In this document: piece by piece, positions 25,240 to 35,422 of the stretch | Position numbering within the stretch: position 1 is the first letter of the stretch | How the letters are laid out: the number at the start of each line of letters is the position of its first letter | Assembly (NCBI GenBank): GCA_021819245.1 | Contig: JAKARI010000015.1 | Span: forward strand, 1 to 59,103 | DNA: 59,103 bases | Direction: 5' to 3' | From: Pseudomonadota bacterium | GTDB taxonomy: Bacteria; Pseudomonadota; Gammaproteobacteria; Acidiferrobacterales; Acidiferrobacteraceae | Notes under the pieces: model-generated | Told to the model about the DNA's origin: nothing | The model's database searches: none | What the model saw: the letters and a program-made list of their open reading frames with translations, nothing else | Translations under genes and position numbers: made by a program

Positions 25240-26282
25240 AGATACCAGTCGGGCGCCAGGGCGGAGGCCGCGAGCGGCGCCACATGGCGCCTATGCACCG
25301 GCCTGCCGCCGGGCTCGCCTACCGCTACCTCGACGCGCGACGCCAGCCGTCCCTGCCCGAAGCGCGCGGTAATGGCGCACGCGAGATCGAGACCGGCGGC
25401 ATCGGGCGCGCCCTGCACAAGCACAAGAGGCCCCTCGTGTTCAGTCGCCCACAAATGCACGAAGCGGTGGCGATACCCCTCCAGAAACCGGTTTTCGCCC
25501 TCCTCGCGACCGACTATGAGCTTAAACGATGGGTGCGGCCGCAGGTGGCGGCCGACCTTGAGAAGCATGATATCGTCGAAGTCGTAGCGCCGCTCGCCAC
25601 GGCTCGCCCAAAGATCGCGAAGCCTATGGGTATAATTCTCGTCGGTCAGAAAACAACACCCGCCGGCGGGCTGCGCGTACTCGAACCCATAGGCGCGGGC
25701 AAGCGCGATCTGGGGCTTGCGGTTGCGGCCGCTTAAGGCGAGCAGGCGCGTGCGGTCCACCCACCCCTCGCGCTCGGGCAGGGTAGGCGGCAGAAGCCGC
25801 GCAGACAACGGCCGCAAGAGGCGATCCAGGGCCCCGGATTCGCGCGCCACCACCGGGAGCGTGTCCCGCCTCTGCGACATCGGCCGCTGCCCCAAGACCT
25901 CGCCTGTCACGATGAAATCGAAGTCGTGCGCCTCCATCCAGGACCGCGCGCGGCTCACCATGAAGGCCTTGCAATCGAGGCACGGGTTCAAGTGCGCCCC
26001 ATAACCATGGCGCGGGTTGAGAACGACATCGCGGTAGTCATCGATCACATCGATGATGTGGAGCCTGATCCCCAGCTGTTCGGCGCTATGAAGGGCGTTA
26101 TTGCGCACCGGATGACGCGCGCGGGTGCGGCGTAGGGCGTGTGTGTGCCCCTCGACGCAAAAACCAGTAAAAAAATTGACCCCCTCGACATGGATGCCCT
26201 GGTCGAGAATGAGTCGCGCGGCGAGCAATGAATCCAGGCCGCCCGAGAGCAGGACGATGGCCTTGCGTGTACGAGTGTCCAT
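25236..26282 (-). CDS. PP-loop tRNA-thiolation-type protein with NFACT-R-like C-terminus
   Basis: A 348-residue protein. The N-terminal VLLSGGLDSLLAARL is a PP-loop (SGG-DS) adenylating motif as in ThiI and TrmU. PCLDCKAFMVSRA and TGEVLGQRPMSQRR follow, both typical of this family. The C-terminal KLIVGREEGENRFLEGY resembles the NFACT-R_2 domain. It probably thiolates a uridine in tRNA, with TusA as sulfur donor, but the base is unknown. ATG 26282 is the first Met that fits; the frame opens at 26381. Confidence 0.8.
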   Translation of the reverse strand: MDTRTRKAIVLLSGGLDSLLAARLILDQGIHVEGVNFFTGFCVEGHTHALRRTRARHPVRNNALHSAEQLGIRLHIIDVIDDYRDVVLNPRHGYGAHLNPCLDCKAFMVSRARSWMEAHDFDFIVTGEVLGQRPMSQRRDTLPVVARESGALDRLLRPLSARLLPPTLPEREGWVDRTRLLALSGRNRKPQIALARAYGFEYAQPAGGCCFLTDENYTHRLRDLWASRGERRYDFDDIMLLKVGRHLRPHPSFKLIVGREEGENRFLEGYRHRFVHLWATEHEGPLVLVQGAPDAAGLDLACAITARFGQGRLASRVEVAVGEPGGRPVHRRHVAPLAASALAPDWYL

Positions 26283-26363
26283 ATGTCCTTGGCGGCCAAG
26301 CCCCCGCCCTGGTATGCTTTTGCCCCCGCCTCGAACCCTTGTAGCGGAACGACAGTATATCGC

Positions 26364-27125
26364 GTGACAGACAAATCCCACACCCCAAAAAGGCCCGTGC
26401 GCCTATGGCGCCTGGTATCGGGCCTTGTCGCCTTGGCCATCACACTGGACCTCGCGGTGCTCGCGATCCGATGGGTGCAGCTACCCCACTTGCGCCACGG
26501 TCCGGTACCCATGTCCCGATTCATGAAGGCCTACCTGAGGAGGCGCGCCCGCCGCGGCGGGCCACCCTTGCGATGGCGGCCGGTGGCGCTTACCGACATG
26601 GCACCCGCCCTGCGCCGGGCCGTAGTCCTCGGCGAGGATGCAACCTTCTACCGCAACGATGGGTTCGATGCCAAGGCCATCCTCTGGGCTGCGCGCTACG
26701 ATTGGCGCGCAGGCCGCATCGTCTATGGCGCCAGCACGATTACCCAGCAGACCGCGAAGAACCTGTTTTTGGATCCGGCGCGCACGTTCTTTCGCAAGGG
26801 CAATGAGGCGCTATTGACGATCGCGCTCACCCACTTTCTGAGTAAGGACCGTATCCTGGAGATCTATTTGAATGACGCCCAATTCGGCCGCGGACTCTAT
26901 GGGGCCGATGCCGCCGCGCACTATTACTTTCACGAAGACGCGGCGGACTTGACCGTACGCCAGGCCGCCGAGCTCGCCGCCACCCTGCCGGATCCCATCG
27001 GCGCCAACCCGGCCACACGCAGCCGCTATTTCCGCAATCGAACCGCCAAGATCCTGCGGCTCCTTCGGGCCGGCGCCGCGCCGGGACGCCCGGCGTTTGC
27101 CGAAAACGGCGCTTACCCTTTATAG
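26364..27125 (+). CDS. mtgA: Monofunctional peptidoglycan transglycosylase
   Basis: A 253-residue inner-membrane GT51 enzyme that polymerises lipid II. One N-terminal membrane helix ([19 protein letters not shown]) precedes the domain with catalytic Glu in [14 protein letters not shown], then [15 protein letters not shown] and [20 protein letters not shown] 26364 is chosen because upstream codons carry no conserved residues; no strong ribosome site is visible. It is divergent from the PP-loop gene and precedes glyQ. Confidence 0.92.
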   Translation: MTDKSHTPKRPVRLWRLVSGLVALAITLDLAVLAIRWVQLPHLRHGPVPMSRFMKAYLRRRARRGGPPLRWRPVALTDMAPALRRAVVLGEDATFYRNDGFDAKAILWAARYDWRAGRIVYGASTITQQTAKNLFLDPARTFFRKGNEALLTIALTHFLSKDRILEIYLNDAQFGRGLYGADAAAHYYFHEDAADLTVRQAAELAATLPDPIGANPATRSRYFRNRTAKILRLLRAGAAPGRPAFAENGAYPL

Positions 27126-27187
27126 TGGCAGCCACCGGCACCGCGGCCGGGGGTGGCCCGTGCACCCGTTCTTTCAAGGACTACGAT

Positions 27188-28066
27188 GTGACATTCCAGG
27201 AACTCATTTTTGCCCTGCAGCGCTACTGGGCGAAACAGGCCTGCGTGATCGAGCAGGCCTATGACGTCGAGGTGGGCGCCGGTACCTTCCATCCCGCAAC
27301 CTTTCTCGGGAGCCTGGGACCCGAGCCCTTGCGCGCCGCCTATGTGCAGCCCTCACGGCGCCCGACCGACGGCCGCTACGGCGATAATCCCAACCGGCTC
27401 CAGCGCTATTTTCAGTTTCAGGTCATTCTGAAACCATCCCCCTTGAATATTCAGGAGCTCTACCTCAAGTCGCTCGAGGGGCTCGGAATCGGCGTGTTGG
27501 CCAACGATGTGCGGTTCGTCGAGGATAACTGGGAGTCCCCGACCCTGGGGGCCTGGGGGCTCGGCTGGGAGGTCTGGCTCAATGGCATGGAAGTGAGCCA
27601 GTTCACCTATTTTCAGCAGGTCGGCGGTCTTGAGTGCCGGCCGGTGACAGGCGAGATCACCTATGGCCTGGAGCGGCTCGCCATGTACCTTCAGGGTTGC
27701 GACAACGTCTATGATCTGGCGTGGAATAGCGCGGTGCGTTATGGCGACCTCTATCGGCAAAACGAGGTTGAACAGTCGCATTTCAACTTCGAGGAGGCCT
27801 CTGTCGAGGCCCTGAATGGACGTTTTGCGGCCTTTGAGGACGAGTGCCTGCGGCTGATCGAAGCCGACCTGCCGCTTCCCGCCTATGATCATGTCCTGCA
27901 CGCCTCGCACACCTTCAACCTGCTCGATGCCCGCCATGCGCTCAGCGTGACCGAACGCGCGCGTGCCATAGGCCGGGTGCGCGCGCTCGCGCGGGGCGTG
28001 GCCGAGGGCTACTACCGGAAACGCGAGGCCCTGGGATTCCCCCGCATGCGGTCGGCCCATGGCTAA
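27188..28066 (+). CDS. glyQ: Glycyl-tRNA synthetase alpha subunit
   Basis: A 292-residue catalytic subunit of the alpha2-beta2 enzyme. Conserved stretches include [46 protein letters not shown] and [18 protein letters not shown] 27188 ([13 protein letters not shown]) has AAGGA upstream and matches the E. coli start region; the frame runs back to 27125. It overlaps glyS by 8 bases and heads a six-gene overlapping run. Confidence 0.96.
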   Translation: MTFQELIFALQRYWAKQACVIEQAYDVEVGAGTFHPATFLGSLGPEPLRAAYVQPSRRPTDGRYGDNPNRLQRYFQFQVILKPSPLNIQELYLKSLEGLGIGVLANDVRFVEDNWESPTLGAWGLGWEVWLNGMEVSQFTYFQQVGGLECRPVTGEITYGLERLAMYLQGCDNVYDLAWNSAVRYGDLYRQNEVEQSHFNFEEASVEALNGRFAAFEDECLRLIEADLPLPAYDHVLHASHTFNLLDARHALSVTERARAIGRVRALARGVAEGYYRKREALGFPRMRSAHG

Positions 28067-30167
28067 GAGAGACGACCTGCTGCTTGAGATCGGTACCGAG
28101 GAACTGCCGCCCGGAGAACTCATGGCGCTCGGCGAGGCGCTCGCCGAAGGCCTGCGCGCCACGCTTTCCGAGGCGCGGCTGCTCGCCGCGGACACATCGA
28201 TACAGAGCTTCGCATCGCCCCGGCGCATAGCCGCGCGCATAACCGGCGTGGCCGCGCGCGAGGGCGCGCAGACCCTAGTGCGCAGGGGGCCGGCGCTGGC
28301 CGCGGCGTTCACGAAGGAGGGGGCGCCGACCGGCGCCGCGCAGGGGTTCGCGCGTTCCCTGGGTGTCGGTGTCGAGGCCCTGGAACGGATCGTGACCGAT
28401 AAAGGTGAGTTCTTGGGCTATCGCGAGCGGCGCGCCGGGCGCCCCCTGACCCAGGTCCTGACCGACACCCTCGAGGGCGTCTTGCAGCGCCTGCCGGCAC
28501 GCCGCCGCATGCGCTGGGGCGCGGGCACCACGGAGTTCGTGCGACCGGTGCACTGGGTCGTGGCCCTGCATGGTGCGCGGGCCCTGCGTATCCCGGTGCT
28601 CGGGGTCATGAGCGGGCGGCATTCGCGCGGCCATCGATTCCATGCCCCGCGCGCACTCGCGATTCCGCAGGCCGCCGCCTATGAGGCGATACTCGAGTCC
28701 GAGGGCCGGGTGATTGCCGGATTCGCCGAGCGCCGCAGACGAATCGGCGCGCAGATCGATCAGGCTGCGGCAAGGATTGCGGCTAGCCCCCTCGTGGATG
28801 GCGCGCTCCTCGACCTCGTGACGGCGCTCGTCGAGTGGCCGCATGCGGTGCTGGGTTCATTCGGCACGGACTTTCTTGAGGTGCCGCGCGAGGCACTGAT
28901 CGCGGCCATGCAAGGCCATCAGAAATACTTCCCTCTGGAACAGGATGGGCGGCTTTTGCCGCACTTCATTACCATCGCCAATGTCGCGCCTCAAGACGAC
29001 GAGGCGATCCGCAAGGGCAATGAACGCGTACTGGCGGCGCGCTTCGCCGACGCGCGGTTTTTCTGGGATACCGATGGCAAGAGGCCGCTTGCCGCCTATG
29101 CCGAGGGGCTCTCGCACGTGGCATTCGAGCAGCGCCTGGGGAGTCTCGCCGACAAGACCGAGCGGCTGACCCGGCTTGCGCGCATGATCGCCGGGCTGCT
29201 CGGCGTGGACCCGGAGCAGGCAGCGCGCGCCGGGGCCTTGTGCAAGGCCGACCTTCTGACCGGCATGGTCTCGGAGTTCCCGGAGCTTCAGGGCATCATG
29301 GGGGGACATTATGCGCGACGCGATGGGGAGCATGAGGCCGTTGCCACCGCCATCGCCGACCATTACCGGCCGCGTTTTGCGGGCGACGACCTGCCCAGGA
29401 GCGCCCTGGGGATGGCGCTGGCGCTGGCCGACAAGCTCGATACCCTGGTCGGGATCTTTGGTATTGGGCTTGCCCCGACCGGGGACAAGGACCCCTTTGC
29501 GCTGCGGCGCGCGGCCATCGGTGCGTTGCGGCTTCTGGAGGCGCTCGGCGCGCGTCACGGGCACGATCTGTCCGTTACCACGCTGCTCGAGGCGGCGCGC
29601 GCCCAATACCCCGCCGGACTGCTTGCGTCGGACACGACCGAGACCGTGCGCCGGTTTCTCACCGAGCGCCTGCGCAATCTGCTCGAGGGGTCGCTTGCCC
29701 AAGATGCCGTGGCCGCGGCCCTGGCCGGGGGCCTGGACCGGGTCTATGATGCCGCGCGGCGCGCGCGCGCCCTGCTTGCCTTCACGCAGGGTCCGGCGGC
29801 AGCCGCCCTCATCGGCGCACACAAGCGCATTCGCAACATTCTGCGGCAAAATCATGAACCCCTTGACGGCCGCGAGTCCTGGGCCGGGACCGAAGAGGCC
29901 GATAAGCGGCTTGCGCGCGAGATCGCGCGCTGCGAGGCGGGGCTCGAGCGCCAGAACCGCGACGGCGACTATGAAGGCGCCCTGGCATCGCTTGGAGCGC
30001 TGCGGCCGGCAGTGGATGCATTCTTCGAAGACGTGCTCGTCATGAGCGAGGACGCCGACACGCGCCGGGGCCGCCTGCACCTGCTTACGCGCCTTGCCGC
30101 CTTGTGTGAGACAGTCGGAGACCTGTCATGCCTGAAGGGTTCCGCGACCTCGGGGGGAACGCCATGA
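28059..30167 (+). CDS. glyS: Glycyl-tRNA synthetase beta subunit
   Basis: A 702-residue tRNA-binding beta subunit, close to the usual 690. [14 protein letters not shown] opens the protein. An HD-type domain ([29 protein letters not shown]) and a C-terminal anticodon-binding helical domain ([19 protein letters not shown]) follow. ATG 28059 overlaps glyQ, and its stop overlaps the mazG ATG. Confidence 0.97.
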   Translation: MAKRDDLLLEIGTEELPPGELMALGEALAEGLRATLSEARLLAADTSIQSFASPRRIAARITGVAAREGAQTLVRRGPALAAAFTKEGAPTGAAQGFARSLGVGVEALERIVTDKGEFLGYRERRAGRPLTQVLTDTLEGVLQRLPARRRMRWGAGTTEFVRPVHWVVALHGARALRIPVLGVMSGRHSRGHRFHAPRALAIPQAAAYEAILESEGRVIAGFAERRRRIGAQIDQAAARIAASPLVDGALLDLVTALVEWPHAVLGSFGTDFLEVPREALIAAMQGHQKYFPLEQDGRLLPHFITIANVAPQDDEAIRKGNERVLAARFADARFFWDTDGKRPLAAYAEGLSHVAFEQRLGSLADKTERLTRLARMIAGLLGVDPEQAARAGALCKADLLTGMVSEFPELQGIMGGHYARRDGEHEAVATAIADHYRPRFAGDDLPRSALGMALALADKLDTLVGIFGIGLAPTGDKDPFALRRAAIGALRLLEALGARHGHDLSVTTLLEAARAQYPAGLLASDTTETVRRFLTERLRNLLEGSLAQDAVAAALAGGLDRVYDAARRARALLAFTQGPAAAALIGAHKRIRNILRQNHEPLDGRESWAGTEEADKRLAREIARCEAGLERQNRDGDYEGALASLGALRPAVDAFFEDVLVMSEDADTRRGRLHLLTRLAALCETVGDLSCLKGSATSGGTP

Positions 30168-30496
30168 ATCCAGACTCCTTTGCCGCCATGCTCGAGGCGG
30201 TACAACGCTTTCACGACAAGCACGACTTCAAAAATCAGGGCGGCGAGGATCTCGTGTACCGAGTGGCGCTGATGGCCGAGGAGCTAGGCGAGATCTCGGC
30301 CTGCGTCACCAAGGGCAAGGACCGCGAGGCCCTGGCCGAGGAGTGCGCCGATCTGCTCATTCTGCTCATGGGTACGGCGATCTCCGCGGGGTTCGCCCTC
30401 GATCGCGCCTTCTGGGAGAAAATGGAGGCCCTCATGAAGCGCTCGTCACGCATGGTCGGGGGGCGTATCCGGGTCTCGGAGTTCCGGGACTCCTGA
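30164..30496 (+). CDS. MazG-like nucleotide pyrophosphohydrolase
   Basis: A 110-residue all-alpha NTP pyrophosphatase of the MazG type. The Mg-binding pattern is visible as AEELGEISACV and EECADLLILLM. These enzymes hydrolyse (d)NTPs, often as house-cleaning. It overlaps glyS (ATGA) and gmhB (TGATG), so it is in the same transcript. The substrate is not evident. Confidence 0.85.
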   Translation: MNPDSFAAMLEAVQRFHDKHDFKNQGGEDLVYRVALMAEELGEISACVTKGKDREALAEECADLLILLMGTAISAGFALDRAFWEKMEALMKRSSRMVGGRIRVSEFRDS

Positions 30497-31050
30497 TGCG
30501 CCTCGTCATCCTCGACCGCGATGGCGTCATCAACGAAGACTCCGACGACTATATCAAGACGCCGGATGAGTGGCGCCCCATACCAGGGAGCCTGGAGGCC
30601 ATCGCGCGCCTCACCCATGCCGGCCTACAGGTGGTGGTGGCCACCAATCAGTCGGGCATCTCCCGAGGCCTGTTCAACGTCGATACCCTGGGCCGGATTC
30701 ATAATCGCATGCTCGACGAGGTCCACCACAGGGGTGGGGAGATCGAGGCCATATTCTTCTGCCCCCACGGCCCCGGTGACGGCTGCATGTGCCGCAAGCC
30801 CCACCCCGGCCTTCTGCATGACATCGCTTCACGCTTCAAGATCAGCCTAAGCGGCATCTACGCCGTCGGCGACTCTCTGCGGGACGTCGAGGCGGCGCGC
30901 GCCGCGCAGGCCCTGCCCGTGCTGGTGCGCACCGGCAAGGGCCTGCGCGCGATCGCAAGCGGTAAGGGGCTTTCGGGGGTCCCGGTCTATGACGACCTCG
31001 CGGCGTTCGCAGATGCGTTCATATCCCACGGGATAAGCGGCGGCCCATGA
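30496..31050 (+). CDS. gmhB: D-glycero-beta-D-manno-heptose-1,7-bisphosphate 7-phosphatase
   Basis: A 184-residue HAD phosphatase of LPS heptose synthesis. LDRDGVINEDSDDY is the DxD nucleophile loop. The zinc-binding CPHGPGDGCMCRKPHPG loop is diagnostic of GmhB. VGDSLRDVEAA supplies the acidic Mg site. It starts one base into the mazG stop and overlaps plsC by 4 bases. The same glyS-gmhB-plsC order occurs in many gammaproteobacteria. Confidence 0.94.
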   Translation: MRLVILDRDGVINEDSDDYIKTPDEWRPIPGSLEAIARLTHAGLQVVVATNQSGISRGLFNVDTLGRIHNRMLDEVHHRGGEIEAIFFCPHGPGDGCMCRKPHPGLLHDIASRFKISLSGIYAVGDSLRDVEAARAAQALPVLVRTGKGLRAIASGKGLSGVPVYDDLAAFADAFISHGISGGP

Positions 31051-31805
31051 AAAAGGTGCTTGCGGCCACGGCCTTCCAGGCGGGGTTCATTCTGTCGATC
31101 GCCGCCTGGGCGCCGGTGGTGCTCGCGCTCTTCTGGCTGCGCCCCCTACCCCGCTATCGCGTCATCCGCCAGTGGGGGCGCTTTAATCTGTGGTGGGTCA
31201 AGGTCACCTGCGGCTTATCCTACGAGATCGCGGGCCGCGAGAACATTCCGAGCACGCCCTGCGTAATCCTCTCCAAGCACCAATCCACATGGGAGACACT
31301 GGCCTTTCAGTGGATCCTTCCGCCCCATGTCTGGGTCCTGAAAAGGGAGCTTTTATGGATCCCCCTGCTCGGCTGGGGGATGGCCTTGAGCAAACCCATC
31401 GCCATCGCGCGCGATCAGCGGCGCAAGGCGATCGATCAGGTCGTGCGGGGGGGGCGTGAGCGCCTGGCAAGCGGACGCTATGTGATTATCTTTCCCGAGG
31501 GCACGCGCGTGCCGGCCGGGCATCACGGGCGATTCAAGCAAGGCGGCGCCAGGCTTGCGATCGCCGCCGGCTGCCCCGTGGTGCCGATCGCGCACAACGC
31601 CGGCTGCTTCTGGGGACGGCGGCGCTTCATCAAGGAGCCGGGCGTGGTACGCGTCGTGGTCGGTCCGCCGATCTCGCCCGAGGGGATAGATGCCGCAACA
31701 CTCAGTGCGCGCGCCGAGGCCTGGATCAAGGAGACCACGACGGCCCTTGAAAAGAGGGAGCCCGCCTGCCCGAAGGGGGCACGCGCGAGGGCAGGCCATG
31801 GCTGA
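31047..31805 (+). CDS. plsC: 1-acyl-sn-glycerol-3-phosphate acyltransferase
   Basis: A 252-residue membrane-bound acyltransferase making phosphatidic acid. One N-terminal helix is followed by the catalytic block [11 protein letters not shown], where the usual H-x4-D is H-x4-E, a variant common in proteobacterial homologues. [13 protein letters not shown] is the glycerol-phosphate-binding motif. The start overlaps gmhB by 4 bases and the end overlaps queH. Confidence 0.92.
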   Translation: MKKVLAATAFQAGFILSIAAWAPVVLALFWLRPLPRYRVIRQWGRFNLWWVKVTCGLSYEIAGRENIPSTPCVILSKHQSTWETLAFQWILPPHVWVLKRELLWIPLLGWGMALSKPIAIARDQRRKAIDQVVRGGRERLASGRYVIIFPEGTRVPAGHHGRFKQGGARLAIAAGCPVVPIAHNAGCFWGRRRFIKEPGVVRVVVGPPISPEGIDAATLSARAEAWIKETTTALEKREPACPKGARARAGHG

Positions 31806-32451
31806 CGAACGCCCGCTGCTTATCGCCCCGAGTGACGACCGTCGCGTGCTCCTGCATTCCTGCTGCGCGCCGTGCTCAGCGGACGTCATGCAGGAGATGC
31901 AACGCTCAGGCATTGCCCTCGAGGTGCTGTTCTACAACCCCAACATCCACCCGCTGAAGGAATACGAGCTGCGCAAGACCGAGAACAAGCGCTTCGCAGA
32001 CACCCTCGGCCTGCCCTTCGTCGACCTCGATTACGATAAAGACGACTGGTTTGCGCGGGTCGCGGGCCTGGAAGACGAACCGGAACGGGGCGCGCGCTGC
32101 ACCGTGTGCTTCGACATGCGCTTCGAGCGCTCGGCGCTCTACGCAGCCGAGCACGGTTTCACGGTCTTTACGAGCTCACTGGGCATCTCGCGCTGGAAGG
32201 ACATGAATCAGATCAATGCCTGTGGCGAGCGCGCCGCGCACCGCTACCCCTCGTTGCGCTACTGGACCTTCAATTGGCGCAAGGGCGGGGGGAGCCAGCG
32301 CATGATACAGATCGCCAAGGAACGGCGCTTCTACCAGCAGGAATACTGCGGCTGCGTGTACTCGCTGCGCGACACCAACCGGTCGCGCCGCGCGCGCGGC
32401 CAGGACAAGATCCGGCTGGGGGAGCGCTTCTACGGGGATTCGCGCGATTGA
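31798..32451 (+). CDS. queH: Epoxyqueuosine reductase QueH
   Basis: A 217-residue QueH (DUF208) protein that makes the last step of queuosine in tRNA, replacing QueG. Metal ligands are visible as [22 protein letters not shown] and EYCGCVYS, which bind a 4Fe-4S cluster and an iron. ATG 31798 overlaps plsC by 8 bases. The gene's last 22 bases overlap convergent rsmA. Confidence 0.92.
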   Translation: MADERPLLIAPSDDRRVLLHSCCAPCSADVMQEMQRSGIALEVLFYNPNIHPLKEYELRKTENKRFADTLGLPFVDLDYDKDDWFARVAGLEDEPERGARCTVCFDMRFERSALYAAEHGFTVFTSSLGISRWKDMNQINACGERAAHRYPSLRYWTFNWRKGGGSQRMIQIAKERRFYQQEYCGCVYSLRDTNRSRRARGQDKIRLGERFYGDSRD

Positions 32452-33209
32452 GTATGGGCGTAGGCCGCCAAGGCCGCGAACTCGGCGACACTCAAGGTCT
32501 CGGGCCGGCGGACAGGATCGATGCCAAGCGAGCGCCAGGCCGCGTCCCCGAAGTAGGCGCGCAATGAGTGGCGGAGCATCTTGCGCCGCTGCGAGAACGC
32601 GCAGGCGACGATGGCGGCAAATAGCGCTGTATCGGCAGGAGGGACCGGCGATGGGACCTTGCGCAGCGTGACCAGGCGCGACACGACCGCGGGTGGAGGG
32701 TAAAAGGCCTCCGGCGGCACCGTAAAAAGCGGCACCACCTCGCAGCGCGCCTGCACCATGACCGACAGTCGCCCGTAGTCGCGGCCCCCTGGGGCGGCGG
32801 CCAGGCGGTCGACCACCTCCTTTTGCAAGAGAAATGCCATGCCCGTTATGCAGGGCTGCGCGAGGCAGTGGAAAATGAGCGGACTCGATATGTTGTAGGG
32901 GAGATTGCCGACCACGCGCAGGCGGCCGGGGACCGCCGTGCACAATGGAAATCGCAGGGCATCGGCCTCGTGTATGATGACCCCGCCCCCGGCAAACCGG
33001 CGCGCGAGCCCCCTGATCAGGTCGCGGTCGACCTCGATGACATGCAGCTCGCCCGCCTGCCGCAGCAGATGGGCGGTCAGCGCGCCATCACCCGGGCCGA
33101 TCTCGATGGTGCGGTCTCCGGGCATGTGGGCGCATACCCCGGCGATACGCGCAAGGACCGACTCGTCACGCAGGAAATGCTGGCCGAAGCGCTTCTTAAG
33201 GGCTGGCAT
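32430..33209 (-). CDS. rsmA: 16S rRNA dimethyladenosine transferase
   Basis: A 259-residue KsgA/RsmA enzyme that dimethylates two adjacent adenines near the 3' end of 16S r[19 protein letters not shown] and the SAM motif [14 protein letters not shown] come first, then the catalytic [12 protein letters not shown], then [15 protein letters not shown] 33209 overlaps pdxA by 14 bases; the frame extends to 33302. The order lptD-surA-pdxA-rsmA is the classic gammaproteobacterial one. Confidence 0.96.
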   Translation of the reverse strand: MPALKKRFGQHFLRDESVLARIAGVCAHMPGDRTIEIGPGDGALTAHLLRQAGELHVIEVDRDLIRGLARRFAGGGVIIHEADALRFPLCTAVPGRLRVVGNLPYNISSPLIFHCLAQPCITGMAFLLQKEVVDRLAAAPGGRDYGRLSVMVQARCEVVPLFTVPPEAFYPPPAVVSRLVTLRKVPSPVPPADTALFAAIVACAFSQRRKMLRHSLRAYFGDAAWRSLGIDPVRRPETLSVAEFAALAAYAHTQSRESP

Positions 33210-34185
33210 GACGGCACGACAAGGCCCGAGCGAGGTCCATGGCGGCACGCATGCTGCCGATATCGATAGGCCCGGTCCCGGCCCGGTCCAAGGCCGTTCC
33301 ATGATCCACCGACACCCGCGGGAACGGCAGGCCCAGCGTGACGTTCACGCTGCCGCCGAACCCCTGCGCCTTCAGCACCGGGAGACCCTGGTCGTGATAC
33401 ATGGCAAGCACGGCATCGGCGTGTGCCAGGCGCGCCGGGATAAACGCCGTATCGGCAGGGATGGGGCCTTGCGCGTGGATACCGCGGGCCTGCGCGCGCC
33501 TGACCGAAGGCGCTATGACGTCGATCTCCTCGTGCCCCAGATGACCATCCTCTCCGGCGTGCGGATTGAGGCCCAACACCGAGATCGCGGGCCGCGCAAA
33601 ACCGAAATCGCGCATGAGCCCGGTATGGAGTATGTCGAGTGTCGCATCCAGACGCGCGCCGGTGATCATGGCCGGCACCGCCGCGAGCGGTACATGGGTG
33701 GTGACCAGGGCCACGCGCAGGGATCCTGCGACCAGCATCATGACCACCTCGGCCACACGAGCCTCGCGTGCGAGAAACTCGGTGTGGCCGGTAAAGGCAT
33801 GTCCCGCCTCGTTGATGACCGCCTTATGCACAGGTCCCGTGACCAAGGCCGTGAATTCGCCGGTGAGACAGCCCTGGGCGGCGCGCGTAAGGCACGACAG
33901 AACGTAATCGGCGTTTGCCGGATTCAAGACACCGGGCCGCACGGGGCGCGCGACCGCAACCGGCAGGATCGAGGGCCCGCGTACCCCGGGGGCATAGCGC
34001 GGCCAGGACCGATGCCGCCCGCGCAGGCGCGCCCTGTCAGCCAGAACATCCGGGTCGGCCACACAGACCCAGTCTACGGCATCGTCGAAATCGACCAAGG
34101 CCATGAGGTCCGGCCCGATTCCGGCCGGCTCACCCGGGGTCATGGCGATGACCGGACGCCTAGGACCGGCCAGGATAACGGACAT
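33196..34185 (-). CDS. pdxA: 4-hydroxythreonine-4-phosphate dehydrogenase
   Basis: A 329-residue metal-dependent dehydrogenase of pyridoxal phosphate synthesis. TPGEPAGIGPDLM opens the domain. GHTEFLAREA, TTHVPLAAVP, GLNPHAGEDGHLGHEE and YHDQGLPVLKAQGFG carry the metal-binding His and Asp residues. ATG 34185 overlaps surA by 26 bases; a later ATG at 34143 would avoid overlap but trims the family N-terminus. Confidence 0.95.
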   Translation of the reverse strand: MSVILAGPRRPVIAMTPGEPAGIGPDLMALVDFDDAVDWVCVADPDVLADRARLRGRHRSWPRYAPGVRGPSILPVAVARPVRPGVLNPANADYVLSCLTRAAQGCLTGEFTALVTGPVHKAVINEAGHAFTGHTEFLAREARVAEVVMMLVAGSLRVALVTTHVPLAAVPAMITGARLDATLDILHTGLMRDFGFARPAISVLGLNPHAGEDGHLGHEEIDVIAPSVRRAQARGIHAQGPIPADTAFIPARLAHADAVLAMYHDQGLPVLKAQGFGGSVNVTLGLPFPRVSVDHGTALDRAGTGPIDIGSMRAAMDLARALSCRHASP

Positions 34186-35404
34186 AGGCGTCGTCACGCA
34201 GGGTCTGCAGCCAGCGGACATAGAGGGCGTTGCCCTTGCGCATGCGCAACAGCCGCCGTGCCTCATTGCGCGTCATGCCGGCGCGCATGCGCCGCGCGGT
34301 CACCTCGATCAAGGCCTCGCCCTGGGGTACGGCGTAGGGCCCGCCTACGGCATGAAGGGGCAGGGTGCGGGCGGCCTCGGCCAATACCGGCGGGAGGCCC
34401 GAGACCGTCACCCACCCGAGCGATCCGCCGCGCGCGGCCGTGCTGCCCTGGGAATAGGCGCGCGCCAGGGTCTTGAAAGGCGCGCCCTGCGCAAGGCGCG
34501 CCTTGTAGGCCTTGAGCTTTTCGTGAACGAGGGATACCGTCATGCGACGCGATGGCCGCAGCACGATCTCGCGCAGGCGCACCTGCTCGTGCTCCGGCCC
34601 CTGCGCCCCGGCATGCCGGCCTCTGAGCTTGATGATATAAAAGGCCCCGTGCCCCGCCACCAGCCGTACGGCACCGACCTTCATCCGACGCAACGCGCGC
34701 ACGAAGTCCGGGCGCAGATGCGCGGCCGTGCGCCATCCGATATCCCCGCCCTCCAGGGCATGGGTATCCTGGGAGTAGGCGATGGCCGCCTGGCTGAATG
34801 ACTCGCCAGCCTGAATCTTCTTCAGAATGCGGCGCGCGCGCTTGCCGACCGCCTGGCGCATCGACGTGTCAGCCGCCACCGGGATCTGGAGCGTAATCTC
34901 GGCCACGCGGTAGCGGGTGCCGGCGGCGGCGCGCGCCTGGGCGAGAAACCGGTCGACGGCGCGGCGGGTCACGATCACCGAACGGGCGATGCGGCGCATG
35001 ATGAGCGTGCGGATCGTGATTTCGGTGCGCAACTGGCGGCGGAACCCGGTAAGGGTGAGCCCCTGGGAGAGGACCGCCTGCTCAAACTGGGGCACTGTCA
35101 TGTGATTGCGGGCAGCCAAAGAGGCCTCGGCCTGCATGACTTGTGCCCTGCTCACACGAATGCCGATATTGTGCGCATACTGGAGCTCGAGCCGCTGCAA
35201 AACCATCTGACTGAGGACCTTGCGCGCCAGAAGGTGGCGCGGAGGCACGGTCACATCACGCCCCGCCAGCTGCTTTATCAGCGCTGACACGCGCCGGTCC
35301 AACTGGCTTTGGGTAATGACCTCGTTATTCACAACCGCAACGATCTTGTCGATCGTGACCGGGCTGGTGGCGACTGGGGTGGCCTCGAGGAGTGCGGCGG
35401 ACAT
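34160..35404 (-). CDS. surA: SurA-type peptidyl-prolyl isomerase / outer membrane chaperone
   Basis: A 414-residue protein with a SurA N-terminal chaperone domain (IDKIVAVVNNEVITQSQLD) and two parvulin domains (YSQDTHALEGGDIGW; YSQGSTAARGGSLGW). SurA escorts outer membrane proteins across the periplasm. The predicted N-terminus, MSAALLEATPVATSPVTIDK, has no signal peptide. An in-frame lptD stop lies just upstream, so no longer version exists. A CAGGAG ribosome site supports ATG 35404. Either export uses an unusual leader or the start region has decayed. Confidence 0.9.
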   Translation of the reverse strand: MSAALLEATPVATSPVTIDKIVAVVNNEVITQSQLDRRVSALIKQLAGRDVTVPPRHLLARKVLSQMVLQRLELQYAHNIGIRVSRAQVMQAEASLAARNHMTVPQFEQAVLSQGLTLTGFRRQLRTEITIRTLIMRRIARSVIVTRRAVDRFLAQARAAAGTRYRVAEITLQIPVAADTSMRQAVGKRARRILKKIQAGESFSQAAIAYSQDTHALEGGDIGWRTAAHLRPDFVRALRRMKVGAVRLVAGHGAFYIIKLRGRHAGAQGPEHEQVRLREIVLRPSRRMTVSLVHEKLKAYKARLAQGAPFKTLARAYSQGSTAARGGSLGWVTVSGLPPVLAEAARTLPLHAVGGPYAVPQGEALIEVTARRMRAGMTRNEARRLLRMRKGNALYVRWLQTLRDDAYVRYPGRS

Positions 35405-35422
35405 ACGGTAATCTCCTGACTT

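Noticed and set aside
32905-34476. 523-residue plus-strand frame across rsmA, pdxA and surA
   Set aside because: Runs antisense to three well-supported genes and has no recognisable domain.
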